DNA of 64,000 bases from contig JANSYK010000004.1 in assembly GCA_024742485.1 (NCBI GenBank), positions 62,001 to 126,000 on the forward strand, given 5' to 3'. Shown here in pieces: positions 1-7,999 of this stretch (position 1 is the stretch's first letter; every line of letters starts with the position of its first letter). Made by a program: the position numbers and the translations under genes. Source of the DNA: Alphaproteobacteria bacterium. GTDB lineage: Bacteria > Pseudomonadota > Alphaproteobacteria > Rhizobiales > Rhizobiaceae. The notes below the pieces were generated by a model. The model ran no database searches, was not told the origin of the DNA, and saw only the letters and a program-made list of their open reading frames with translations.

Positions 1-1213
1 TGTCACGCACGCGTTCGGGACCGAACCGGTCGTGCAGGCCTTCCGTCAGGCCGAAAATGCCGCCAATCCGGCCGACATCCTCGCCGATGAGGATCACATT
101 TTCATCACGCTCCATGGCCTGGGCAAAGGCTTCGGTGATGGCGGCCTTGTAGGTCAGAAGCCTGTCACCCGGCGGCGGTTCGGAAAGATGCAGTTTGGCC
201 CTCGGCGCGGCCACCATCGTCAGGGCCGTTTCGATTGTCGGATCGGCCTGATCCTTTGCCCAGTCCAGCGCCCGCTCGATTTCCGTTTCCACATTCTCGA
301 CGAGGCTGTCATACGCAGCCTGGTCCAGGGCGCCGGCTGTGACGGCACGGTTACGCAAACGCAAGATGGGATCGAAATCCTTCCAGTCGTCTTCCTCGCT
401 GGTCGTTCGGTAGGCTGGCAGATTGGCCCGCATGGAGTGATCATCCCACCGATAGGTCAGCGCCTCGATCAGTGTGGGTCCCTCGCCGGCCCGCGCCCGC
501 AATGCCGCCCTTTCCACCGCATCGAAGACCGCATTGAAATCATTCCCGTCGATACGCTCATTGGGCACGCCATAGGCATCGCCCCGGGCCGCGATGCTGT
601 CACCGGCGGTAACGGCCTGCGAGGGTGTGGACAGGCCGTATTGATTGTTTTCGCAGAAGAATATCAGCGGCAGCGACCAGACGGCCGCAAGGTTCATCGC
701 CTCGTGAAAAACGCCCTCATTGGCCGCGCCGTCACCAAAGAATGTGATGCCGATATGCCCCTTGCCGTTGAGCTTTTCGGCAAGGGCGGCGCCGGTTCCC
801 AGCCCCATCCCCGCTCCGACAATGCCATTGGCGCCAAGAATGTTGCGCTCAAAATCGGCGATGTGCATGGATCCGCCCAGACCGCCGCAATAACCCTCGG
901 CCTTGCCCATCAATTCGGCGAACATCCGTCCGACATCGGCCCCCTTGGCGATGGTATGGCCATGGCCGCGATGGTGGGTCAGCAGAAAATCGTTCGGTTC
1001 GAGCGCCCGGCAGGCACCGGCGGCAATCGCTTCCTGACCGACACTCGAATGGGCCGTGCCCTTGATCACGCCGGCCAGAAACAACTCCTTGGCGCGCATT
1101 TCGAAACGGCGAATGCGCATCATCATATGCAGCGCATTGCGCAGGTCGTCAGGTCCCAGCCGATTGCTGTGGGCCGGTTTGGCAAGATCCTTGAGAACCG
1201 AAACGTCAGCCAT
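1..1213 (-). CDS. ThDP-dependent 2-oxoacid dehydrogenase E1, alpha-beta fusion (3' truncated by window edge)
   Basis: Decarboxylating E1 component of a 2-oxoacid (or acetoin-like) dehydrogenase complex, cytoplasmic. The 404 residues seen contain a complete alpha half with the HRGHGH motif, GGSMH, and the thiamine diphosphate motif GDG..(about 25 residues)..NN, the last part reading [10 protein letters not shown]. Around residue 350 the chain continues without a stop into a beta-type N-terminus ([11 protein letters not shown], then a [15 protein letters not shown] stretch), so alpha and beta are fused. The rest lies beyond base 1. The phospho-loop region reads YRWDDHSMR instead of the usual YR..GHS, so the substrate class is uncertain. 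Start taken at 1213 (GGGTG seven bases upstream); an in-frame ATG at 1219 is possible. It lies 6 bp after the dctM stop and is the last gene seen of the BKACE/TRAP operon. No E2/E3 genes are visible here. Confidence 0.85.
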   Translation of the reverse strand, partial: MADVSVLKDLAKPAHSNRLGPDDLRNALHMMMRIRRFEMRAKELFLAGVIKGTAHSSVGQEAIAAGACRALEPNDFLLTHHRGHGHTIAKGADVGRMFAELMGKAEGYCGGLGGSMHIADFERNILGANGIVGAGMGLGTGAALAEKLNGKGHIGITFFGDGAANEGVFHEAMNLAAVWSLPLIFFCENNQYGLSTPSQAVTAGDSIAARGDAYGVPNERIDGNDFNAVFDAVERAALRARAGEGPTLIEALTYRWDDHSMRANLPAYRTTSEEDDWKDFDPILRLRNRAVTAGALDQAAYDSLVENVETEIERALDWAKDQADPTIETALTMVAAPRAKLHLSEPPPGDRLLTYKAAITEAFAQAMERDENVILIGEDVGRIGGIFGLTEGLHDRFGPERVRD

Positions 1214-1219
1214 CCGCAT

Positions 1220-2536
1220 TCACCCGTAAACAAGATTTGGCAGCCACAGCGACAGACCCGGCCAAAGGACCACGATGATCAGGGCGACTATCTGCAGCGC
1301 TATGAAGGGCCACTGCGCGGCAAAGATGTCCTGCAGGGACACGCCGTCGGGCGCTGCGCCTTTCAGATAGAAACAGGCCGGCCCGAATGGCGGCGTGAGA
1401 TAGGCGATCTGCATCGACAGATTGAAGACAATGCCGAACCAGATCGGATCATAGCCGAGGCTCGTCAACACCGGCAGAAAGATCGGCATGGTCAGAAAGA
1501 GGATCCCGATCCAGTCGATGAAAAAGCCCAACAGGATGAAAACCGCGATCATCACGGCCAGGATGATGGCCGGCTCGCTGGACACGCCGGTGAGCATGAC
1601 GCTGGCAAAGTCGATACCACCCATCAGATTATAGACACCGATCAATGCATTGGTCCCGAAGACCAGCCAGAACACCATGCCGCAGGTCCGCAGCGCCTGC
1701 ATCAGGCAATCGCGGATCATCGCGAACGATAGCCGGCCCCGCACCCCGGCAGCCACCGCGGCGCCAAACGCCCCGAGAGCGGCACTTTCTGTAATCGATG
1801 CAAAACCCGCATAGATCGAGATCAGCACGCCGCCGGCAACCGCCATTGGGAGCGCCACCCGCCCGACCAGCGCCAGTTTTTCAGCCAGCGGCAGATTGCG
1901 CTCTTCTGCGCTGAGCGGCGGCCCCATCTCAGGATTGAGCCCGCAACGGATGAGGATATAGGCGATATAGAAGCCCGCCAGCATCAGGCCGGGAACAAGT
2001 GTCGCCAGAAAAAGATGGGAAATGCTGACCTCGGCGGTCAGACCGTAGAAGATCAGGATGATGGAGGGCGGGATCATGGTCCCGAGCGACCCGCCAGCGG
2101 TGATCGTCCCGATGGCGAGGCTCTTGTCGTACCCGAGCTTGAGCATTTGCGGCAGAGCGATCAGCCCAAGCAGCACGATCTCACCGCCGATGATTCCGGT
2201 GGTGGCGCCGAGGATGACCGCGACGAATGTGGTCATGACGCCGATGCCGCCCCGAATCCCGCCGGCCCATACGTGAAAGGCGCGATAGAGATCCTCCGCG
2301 ACGCCGGATTTTTCCATGATCGAGGCCATGATCACGAACATCGGCACGGCAATCAGGGCAAAACTGTCCAGAAAATCGACCGTGCGGCTGCCGACGATGA
2401 AGAGCGCGTTCCAGCCGAATTGCGTCACCGCCAGCACCACGGCGATCGATCCGGAGACGAAGGCCAGTGGCACGCCGAGAAGCAACAACGACCCCATGGC
2501 GGCAAGGATCACAATTGTGATCGTCCCGATATCCAT
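1220..2536 (-). CDS. TRAP transporter large permease (DctM family)
   Basis: Membrane subunit that forms the Na+-driven transport channel of a tripartite ATP-independent periplasmic (TRAP) importer for organic acids. The 438-residue protein is almost entirely hydrophobic with about 12 predicted spans and typical DctM features: a GVPLAF motif near residue 20, GGSLGTMIPPSIILIFYG in the middle, and FFIDWIGILFLTMPIFLP near the C-terminus. Length matches the family (about 425-440). Start set at 2536, where the ATG shares its A with the TGA of the small permease gene upstream, which implies translational coupling. The same frame stays open upstream to 2845, but that part overlaps dctQ and is not family-like. 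Substrate is not readable from this subunit; the operon context suggests a keto or amino acid derivative. Confidence 0.93.
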   Translation of the reverse strand: MDIGTITIVILAAMGSLLLLGVPLAFVSGSIAVVLAVTQFGWNALFIVGSRTVDFLDSFALIAVPMFVIMASIMEKSGVAEDLYRAFHVWAGGIRGGIGVMTTFVAVILGATTGIIGGEIVLLGLIALPQMLKLGYDKSLAIGTITAGGSLGTMIPPSIILIFYGLTAEVSISHLFLATLVPGLMLAGFYIAYILIRCGLNPEMGPPLSAEERNLPLAEKLALVGRVALPMAVAGGVLISIYAGFASITESAALGAFGAAVAAGVRGRLSFAMIRDCLMQALRTCGMVFWLVFGTNALIGVYNLMGGIDFASVMLTGVSSEPAIILAVMIAVFILLGFFIDWIGILFLTMPIFLPVLTSLGYDPIWFGIVFNLSMQIAYLTPPFGPACFYLKGAAPDGVSLQDIFAAQWPFIALQIVALIIVVLWPGLSLWLPNLVYG

Positions 2537-3027
2537 CAGCGGGCTCGAAACGACACAAGTCGCCTCAGGACAAGGAGAAGAAACAGCACGCAACCGACAA
2601 AAAGGCAGACCTTCAGATAGGTCGGCAGCGGCGAATTGAGGGTGCTGCCCGAACGCTCGGGATCCCAGGCACCGGACAGCGAAAACCGCCAGACAGCCTT
2701 TTGTGCCATCTTCCAGGCCGCATAGCTCAGACCGGACAGGTAGACGGCGCCGGCAATCAGACTGAATGCATTTGAAAACCGCAACAGGGCCGGATGCTTC
2801 TCGACCAGAAATCCGATCCGCATATGGGTGCCTTCGGCCATGCAATAGGCGCCGCCGAAGACAAAGCCGATGGATGCCAGGAGTATGGAGCTCTCATGCG
2901 CCCAGTCGGTCGGTGCGTTGAAGGCGTAACGGGCAACGACTTCATACACCATGATCAGGATGATAGCCGCAAAGCACCAGGCAACCATGCGGCCGATCCA
3001 CAAGGCGACCCGGTCCAGATACGGCAT
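2536..3027 (-). CDS. TRAP transporter small permease (DctQ family)
   Basis: Small membrane subunit of the TRAP importer, 163 residues with four hydrophobic segments. Family signs are the VYEVVARY...APTDWAHE region after span 1 and the HMRIGF motif after span 2. Start chosen at 3027 because a GGAGG lies five bases upstream; an in-frame ATG at 3051 would add eight polar residues and has no comparable ribosome site. Its stop overlaps the start of the large permease. It sits 68 bp after the solute-binding protein gene, with a strong hairpin in that gap. Confidence 0.9.
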   Translation of the reverse strand: MPYLDRVALWIGRMVAWCFAAIILIMVYEVVARYAFNAPTDWAHESSILLASIGFVFGGAYCMAEGTHMRIGFLVEKHPALLRFSNAFSLIAGAVYLSGLSYAAWKMAQKAVWRFSLSGAWDPERSGSTLNSPLPTYLKVCLFVGCVLFLLLVLRRLVSFRAR

Positions 3028-3060
3028 TGAAGCCTCCGCACGAAAATTCACAATGGTGGG

Positions 3061-3087
3061 CGGGGGCCGACTGGTATCCGGCCCCCG
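3061..3087 (-). other. Intercistronic hairpin after the TRAP solute-binding protein gene
   Basis: A perfect 9-bp inverted repeat (CGGGGGCCG at 3061-3069, complement at 3079-3087) with a 9-nt loop lies 7 bp downstream of the dctP stop on the minus strand. No T-run follows it, so it is more likely an mRNA-stabilising or partially attenuating hairpin than a full terminator. That placement fits the common need for much more binding protein than permease. Confidence 0.6.
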
Positions 3088-3094
3088 AAGCAGC

Positions 3095-4120
3095 TCATTT
3101 CAGGCCGATTTTCGACATGAAGGCCTTGTGGCTGTCGACCACCGCCTGCGCATCAGAGCTTTTGGCGCCCCAATCGGCCCAGACATCCGTTGTCAGGGCA
3201 CGGAACTTGGCAGCATCCTCTTCACCAAAGGCAAGGAACGTTACCGACAATTCATCCTTGGCCTTGGCTTCCGCCGCAGCATCTTCCGCCGTCAGGGTGG
3301 TCTGAAGATCGGCCGACATCTGGTTGCAGGCTGCCTCGAACTTGGCCTGGGAATCGGCCGACAGGCTGTTCCACTTGTCCTTTGAGAGACTGACTTCCGT
3401 CACCGCCATCGAATGCCGGGCAAGCACCGAATACTTCGCTTTGTTGTGCATGCCGAGCGCAACATTGAGCGAGACATTGGCCAGGTCGGTCGCATCGAGA
3501 ACGCCGGTTTCCATCGCCGTTACGCTTTCACCAACGCCCATATTCACCAGCGATGCACCGGCGCGGCTGAGCAGATCCGAGGCAAGACCACCCGGCGCCC
3601 GCATTTTCAATCCGGAAAGATCGGCGACGGAATTGATGGCAACCGTCGATGGGATTTGCTCGGAGGGCCAGTAGACCGGGCAGATGAAGTGAAGATCATA
3701 TTTGTCATAAAGCGCGCGCGCGAGTTCGAGTCCACCACCTTCGGTAAACCAGCGGTCGCGCATGGCGCTGTCCGGATAGGCGGCCAGCGTGTCGCCGAGA
3801 ACGCCGAGTGCCGCATCCTTGCCGGCAAAGTAGCTGGGCGCCGTATATTGCCCGTCCAGCAATCCGTTCTGAATGGCATCAATCGTCTCGCCGGCACCAA
3901 CAACGGCCCGACCCGGCAGTACTGTGATATCCACCTCACCTCCGGTTGATTCCTTCAGCGATGCGGCCATCGCCTCGAACGCCTTGGTGGTGGAAGCATT
4001 GGCCCCGAGAAAGGTCTGCATTTTCAGTTCCGCTGCACCCGCAGCTGTCGTCAGTGCCATGGCGCCGGCGAGAGCACCGAGGCATGCGGCTCTTTTGATC
4101 GGTCCTTCAAGAATGTTCAT
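3095..4120 (-). CDS. TRAP transporter solute-binding protein (DctP family)
   Basis: Periplasmic receptor that captures the substrate and delivers it to the DctQM permease. The 341-residue protein begins with a signal peptide: basic N-region, hydrophobic core about residues 11-26, and an AGA|AEL cleavage site near residue 29. The mature part has DctP-family features such as GLKMRAPGG near residue 170 and DATDLANVSLN, the helix that usually contributes the substrate-carboxylate contact region. An AGGGAGG lies seven bases before the ATG. Operon order is BKACE, dctP, dctQ, dctM, E1, so the ligand is probably what the BKACE and dehydrogenase degrade. Ligand identity cannot be read from the sequence. 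Confidence 0.92.
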   Translation of the reverse strand: MNILEGPIKRAACLGALAGAMALTTAAGAAELKMQTFLGANASTTKAFEAMAASLKESTGGEVDITVLPGRAVVGAGETIDAIQNGLLDGQYTAPSYFAGKDAALGVLGDTLAAYPDSAMRDRWFTEGGGLELARALYDKYDLHFICPVYWPSEQIPSTVAINSVADLSGLKMRAPGGLASDLLSRAGASLVNMGVGESVTAMETGVLDATDLANVSLNVALGMHNKAKYSVLARHSMAVTEVSLSKDKWNSLSADSQAKFEAACNQMSADLQTTLTAEDAAAEAKAKDELSVTFLAFGEEDAAKFRALTTDVWADWGAKSSDAQAVVDSHKAFMSKIGLK

Positions 4121-4165
4121 GGATAGTCCTCCCTGTGTGTTGTGGTCATGCCGGCACGCATCCGC

Positions 4166-5068
4166 TCACGCGGCGATGCGTACCGTCGGCATTTTCAAGA
4201 TGTCCCGTGTTTCAGCAGCGGACGCGACGTCGCGGCCGAGGCTTTGTGCCTGGGCCACGACCTTGGCGATCACCTGCGCATTGGTCATGTTGCGCGCGCC
4301 GTCCCGGTAGGCATAGTCACCCAGTCCGATCGAGATATGGCCACCGGACCGAATGATCTTTTCCGTCAGTTCGAACAGATCGCCCTTGTAGTTGACGACC
4401 GTCCAGACCGTTCGAAATCCCTCGGGAAGAAATGCCGTATGGGCATCCAAACCCGCCTCGGTTCCCGGATGACCGGCGAAGATGATCTCGTCGGTCATGC
4501 AAAAGCAGATATAGGCAGGCTCGCGCAGCACGCCCATTTTCAGGAATTGCTCGATCTGCCGCGTAAAGCTGACATTCCACGAAACCAGATAGGGCTTCAG
4601 CCCGTAATGGGCGATCCGCTCGGCAAAATGCATGAGCGTTCCGGTCGAATTCTTGTAGATGAGGTCGGTGGTGTCATATCGGCCTTCTTCCGGGTTCCAC
4701 CAATCCACATTGACGCTGCCGCAATCCATTGGTGCGAAATCCGGGGCTGTCTCCGCCGATTTCATCATCTCTTCGACGGCTGCAAATCGACCCAGAGCAT
4801 CGGCATCATTGGCGACATAGCCGAGCGTCGGATGAATGAGTATGTCGCTTTGGGCGCGAATGCCCGCATTGGTTTCCAGATAGAACGCCGGCGAATGGTC
4901 GGGCGCACCGTCATCTGCCCGTCCGTGATAATGGACAATTGCCGCACCCTCGTCGTGGCAGGCCTTTGCATCGGCGATGATTTCCCCGGGCAGAAACGGC
5001 ACGTGCGGATTGCCTTTGCGGGTCGCCAGTTCATTGACCCGTGCCTCGATAATGATTTTGTCCAACAC
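4166..5068 (-). CDS. 3-keto-5-aminohexanoate cleavage enzyme family protein (BKACE, DUF849)
   Basis: BKACE enzymes are zinc-dependent and transfer: a beta-keto acid plus acetyl-CoA gives acetoacetate plus a new CoA ester. The 300-residue length is typical. The metal site is visible as VHYHGR near residue 45 (the HxH pair that binds Zn in Kce), preceded by the PGEIIADAKACHDEGAAI helix, and later by NWxNPEEGRY-like WWNPEEGRYDT and the HISIGLGDYAYRDGARNMTN segment, which holds the usual glutamate-to-glycine loop of the barrel. First gene of the minus-strand operon with a TRAP importer and an E1 fusion, and divergent from a PAS-LuxR gene. The beta-keto substrate (dehydrocarnitine, 3-keto-5-aminohexanoate, beta-ketoadipate or another) cannot be decided here. 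Confidence 0.88.
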   Translation of the reverse strand: MLDKIIIEARVNELATRKGNPHVPFLPGEIIADAKACHDEGAAIVHYHGRADDGAPDHSPAFYLETNAGIRAQSDILIHPTLGYVANDADALGRFAAVEEMMKSAETAPDFAPMDCGSVNVDWWNPEEGRYDTTDLIYKNSTGTLMHFAERIAHYGLKPYLVSWNVSFTRQIEQFLKMGVLREPAYICFCMTDEIIFAGHPGTEAGLDAHTAFLPEGFRTVWTVVNYKGDLFELTEKIIRSGGHISIGLGDYAYRDGARNMTNAQVIAKVVAQAQSLGRDVASAAETRDILKMPTVRIAA

Positions 5069-5139
5069 CGTCCTCCATCGGCAATCTGGTCGAGACTATA
5101 GGTCATTTTTCCACAAAATCCATACCATTAGTTATATTT

Positions 5140-5168
5140 TTCTTGCACCAATCGGAAATTACTATAAC
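5140..5168 (+). promoter_or_regulatory. Putative promoter of the PAS-LuxR gene
   Basis: The 109-bp divergent gap is AT-rich. It holds TTCTTG (5140-5145), a 17-bp spacer and TATAAC (5163-5168), which would start RNA near 5175, only a few bases before the ATG at 5178. No Shine-Dalgarno sequence is visible before that ATG, so the message may be leaderless or nearly so. The -35 match is weak. A promoter for the minus-strand BKACE operon must lie in the same gap but I could not pin it down. Confidence 0.35.
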
Positions 5169-5177
5169 TTTAGATAT

Positions 5178-6056
5178 ATGACTGACACTGAAGACCCAAT
5201 GCAACCGGTGCAGGATGTGGCCGATCTTCTCGGCGACACCTTCCCTGGACACACCATGCAGCGCCGCCGCTCGCCGGACGGAAAATACAGCTACAATTAT
5301 GTCAGTCCGGGCATCGAGGATTCCCTCGGACTGGACCCTGCCGAACTCATGCAGGCCGAAGCCGTTGACCACAGCTGGATCCATCCGGAGGACCGTGCGC
5401 GTTTCATTGCCGCGCTGGAAAAGTCGGCCGGCACCCTGTCACCGCTGGATCAGGAAGTGCGCGTCGAGCAGGCCGACGGCCACCACAAGTGGGTTCGCTC
5501 GATCGGTCGCCCGCGCCGGCAACCGGATGGCTCCGTCATTTGGGATGGTGTCGCGCTTGATGTCACGGACAGGCGCGAAGCGCTGGAGGCTCTCGAACGC
5601 ACCTTGTCGCAGGCCAGGCAAAATGAGGTTTCCGAGGGCCGGTTCGCCTTTATTGCCGCAACCGACTTCCTGGTCCCGCTGGCGCAGTTGCGCGAATCGA
5701 TCCAGACACTCCGGCAGTCCGAGACCGATGATCCGGCTCGGATGGCGACGGCAATCGATGCGGTCTCATCGCATTTCGAAGCCTTTGAACGGGCAGTCTC
5801 TGCAACGCGCGATCTCGTGCAGGCCGGAACCACGCAGCCTGCAGCCACCGGACGATCCAGGTCGGTTGATGCCCCCCGGAAAGACCTGACCCGCCGCCAG
5901 AATGAAATACTGGACATGGTGCGACAGGGCGATTCCAACCGGCGGATCGCCGAAGCCCTTGGTATTTCAGAGGGCACCGTCAAGCTTCATGTCTCGGCCA
6001 TTCTCAAGCGGTTGAAGGTTCGAAACCGCACCGAGGCGGCCCAATTACCGGAGTGA
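5178..6056 (+). CDS. PAS domain-containing LuxR-family transcriptional regulator
   Basis: Cytoplasmic DNA-binding regulator of 292 residues. Residues about 30-135 form a PAS domain (IHPEDRARF near residue 74, followed by WVRSIGRP and GVALDVTDRRE, the usual PAS/PAC ending). A helical linker follows. Residues about 230-290 are a LuxR/GerE helix-turn-helix: LTRRQNEILDMVRQG, NRRIAEALGISEGTVKLHVS, ILKRLKVRNRTEA. There is no receiver domain, so the signal is presumably sensed by the PAS domain. Start set at 5178; the frame is open upstream to 4977 but that part overlaps the BKACE gene and its translation is not PAS-like. Divergent orientation makes it the likely controller of the BKACE/TRAP/E1 operon. 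Confidence 0.88.
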   Translation: MTDTEDPMQPVQDVADLLGDTFPGHTMQRRRSPDGKYSYNYVSPGIEDSLGLDPAELMQAEAVDHSWIHPEDRARFIAALEKSAGTLSPLDQEVRVEQADGHHKWVRSIGRPRRQPDGSVIWDGVALDVTDRREALEALERTLSQARQNEVSEGRFAFIAATDFLVPLAQLRESIQTLRQSETDDPARMATAIDAVSSHFEAFERAVSATRDLVQAGTTQPAATGRSRSVDAPRKDLTRRQNEILDMVRQGDSNRRIAEALGISEGTVKLHVSAILKRLKVRNRTEAAQLPE

Positions 6057-6125
6057 GCAATATCTCGGTGATACCCACGGGAGAACGGCGACAGCCGTCC
6101 GATTTTGAGATGGCTTATTCCGCTG

Positions 6126-6872
6126 TCAGTAAGTCGCCCGACCACCCGAAAGGTCAAACACACCGCCGGTTGTAAAGCTGTTTTCAGCCGATGCCAGCCA
6201 GGCAATCATCGCGGCCGCTTCATCCAGTTCCAGAAACCGCCCTCGCGGAATTTTCGACAGCATATAGTCAATATGTTCCTGCTGCATCTGATCGAAGATG
6301 CGGGTACGGGCCGCTGCCGGGGTCACACAATTGACGGCAATTCCCGTATCGGCAAGCTCCTTGCCGAGCGATTTGGTAAAGCCGATGACACCTGCCTTTG
6401 ATGCCGAATAGGCTGAAGCGTTCGGATTGCCTTCCTTGCCGGCCACCGACGCAATATTGACGATCCGACCGTAGTCGCGCTCCCGCATCGCGGGCACGAC
6501 GACCTTGTTGACGTAGAATGTTCCCATCAGATTGACATTCACGATCTGCTGAAACTCGTCGACGTCATAGTCTTCGACCGGTCCGTTGGACCCGGCAATC
6601 CCGGCTGAATTCACGATGATGTCCGTCCGGCCGAATTGATCCATGGTTTGCGCAAATGCTGCTTGCACACTCGACCAGTCAGCGACATTCGCCTCCACCC
6701 CGATGCTGTCGCCGCCAATGGATGAGGTGGTCTGACGCGCCAGCGCAATGTCCATGTCCCAAAGTGCGACGCGTGCACCACCTTTCGCAAGACGAGCGGC
6801 GACCGCCGCACCGATGCCCTGGGCGCCGCCTGTAACGATGGCGGTCCGGCTACTGAAATCGAGACTGTTCAA
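6126..6872 (-). CDS. SDR-family NAD(P)-dependent oxidoreductase (deoxysugar or deoxy-ketoacid dehydrogenase)
   Basis: Classical short-chain dehydrogenase of 248 residues. Cofactor motif TGGAQGIG near residue 15, acidic residue in LWDMD near 40 (suggests NAD preference), NSAGIAG near 88, catalytic Ser in NIASVAG near 138 and the YSASK pair at about 154-158. The C-terminus shows the normal GGVFDLSGG loop. It is the last gene of the left deoxyhexose operon, 77 bp after the sugar-binding protein gene and separated from it by a strong hairpin. In the non-phosphorylative L-rhamnose or L-fucose routes an SDR acts either on the sugar itself or on the 2-keto-3-deoxy acid at C4; since an aldo-keto reductase is also present for C1 oxidation, the 2-keto-3-deoxy-acid 4-dehydrogenase role is the more likely one, but this is inference. 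Confidence 0.88.
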   Translation of the reverse strand: MNSLDFSSRTAIVTGGAQGIGAAVAARLAKGGARVALWDMDIALARQTTSSIGGDSIGVEANVADWSSVQAAFAQTMDQFGRTDIIVNSAGIAGSNGPVEDYDVDEFQQIVNVNLMGTFYVNKVVVPAMRERDYGRIVNIASVAGKEGNPNASAYSASKAGVIGFTKSLGKELADTGIAVNCVTPAAARTRIFDQMQQEHIDYMLSKIPRGRFLELDEAAAMIAWLASAENSFTTGGVFDLSGGRATY

Positions 6873-6910
6873 TGTCGGGCTCCCGAAGGGTTGGAACAGG
6901 TATCCTTTGC

Positions 6911-6941
6911 GAACGGTGCCGGGTCGGACCCGGCACCGTTC
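6911..6941 (-). other. Intercistronic hairpin after the sugar-binding protein gene
   Basis: A perfect 15-bp inverted repeat around a single central base (GAACGGTGCCGGGTC at 6911-6925 and its complement at 6927-6941) begins 9 bp after the stop of the periplasmic binding protein gene on the minus strand. There is no T-run, so it probably protects the upstream mRNA or attenuates the SDR gene rather than ending transcription. Confidence 0.7.
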
Positions 6942-6949
6942 CGTTTGAA

Positions 6950-7951
6950 TCAGAAGTTGAAGTCGTCAATATTGGACGCATCGAATGTGGTCAGACCCGC
7001 CTGTGTGTTGATCGAATTCAACGGGTTGATCGTGATGGTTCCAAGATTGGGCACCTCGAACGTGGCGCCAACTTCGTTCTTGATGGTTCCGTCTTTCACG
7101 CCAACGGCAAAATGCGATGCCAGCCAACCTTCATTGTAGGGGCTCCACAACTGGAAGGCTTCGACGGTTCCGTCCTTGATGAACGGGCGCATCTGGTTCG
7201 GCGTTCCAAGTCCGGTGACCTTGACCGTATCGGCTTTACCGGCAGACTGAACAACCTGCGCTGAGGCAGCGATACCGACGGTTGTCGGCGAAATGACGCC
7301 GCGCAGATTGGGGTAGGTTGAAAGCAGCGCTTCCATTTCCGTTGTCGACTTCTCGGGCTGGTCATCACCATAGACCGTCGCCACAAGCTTCATCTTGGCA
7401 TATTTCGGATCATTGGCCAGCGCTTCATTCATGCCGACAATCCACTTGTTCTGATCAGGTGCTTCCGTCGTCGCGGACAGAATGGCGATCTCGCCCTCAT
7501 AGTCGATCAGCGAACCAACCAGCTCAACCTGATCGGCGCCGACTTTCTCGAAATCGGTCGGCAGGATCGCCGCATCGCGGTGTTCTTCATTGCCGGTCAT
7601 GTCACCATTCACGGACAGAACGAGAATGCCCTTGGCCCGTGCCCGGTCAAGCACCTGATTGAGTGCGTCGGGGCTGTTGGGTGATGTGGCGATCACATCC
7701 ACGCCGCGCTGAATTTGAGCCGTGATAAACGGAATTTGCGATGTCGCTTCGGCGGTTGCCGGTGCCACGAATTCAAACTCGCAACCAAGCTTGTCACACC
7801 CGTCCACAAACCCCTGCACCAGGCTGTCGAAATAGGGATTGCCGGTGTTCTTTCCGACAAAGACAATCTTGATCGGGTCAGCCGCATAGGCACTGGCCAT
7901 CATGGTCAGGCCGGCAGCGACACCAAGAAGCACCGATAATTTCTTGAACAT
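6950..7951 (-). CDS. Sugar ABC transporter substrate-binding protein (RhaS-like, Peripla_BP_4 fold)
   Basis: Periplasmic receptor of a CUT2-type sugar importer, 333 residues. Signal peptide with hydrophobic core about residues 8-22 and ASAYA|AD cleavage near 24. Mature start IKIVFVGKNTGNPYFDSLVQG is typical of the RbsB/RhaS type fold, with further family segments VDVIATSPNSPDALNQV near 85 and GLGTPNQMRPFIKDG near 245. The ATG follows a GGAGGAAATG-type site. It is expressed after the ATPase and two permeases and before the SDR. The neighbours point to L-rhamnose or L-fucose as ligand; the gene itself does not settle which. Confidence 0.9.
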   Translation of the reverse strand: MFKKLSVLLGVAAGLTMMASAYAADPIKIVFVGKNTGNPYFDSLVQGFVDGCDKLGCEFEFVAPATAEATSQIPFITAQIQRGVDVIATSPNSPDALNQVLDRARAKGILVLSVNGDMTGNEEHRDAAILPTDFEKVGADQVELVGSLIDYEGEIAILSATTEAPDQNKWIVGMNEALANDPKYAKMKLVATVYGDDQPEKSTTEMEALLSTYPNLRGVISPTTVGIAASAQVVQSAGKADTVKVTGLGTPNQMRPFIKDGTVEAFQLWSPYNEGWLASHFAVGVKDGTIKNEVGATFEVPNLGTITINPLNSINTQAGLTTFDASNIDDFNF

Positions 7952-7999
7952 TTCATTTCCTCCAGGTTGATGTGCCAGTGTGACCTGGCGTTTGCCCCG

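Noticed and set aside
32-1732. Plus-strand open frame of 566 codons
   Set aside because: Antisense shadow of the E1 fusion and dctM genes; high-G+C codon bias keeps the opposite frame open. No ribosome site or family pattern.
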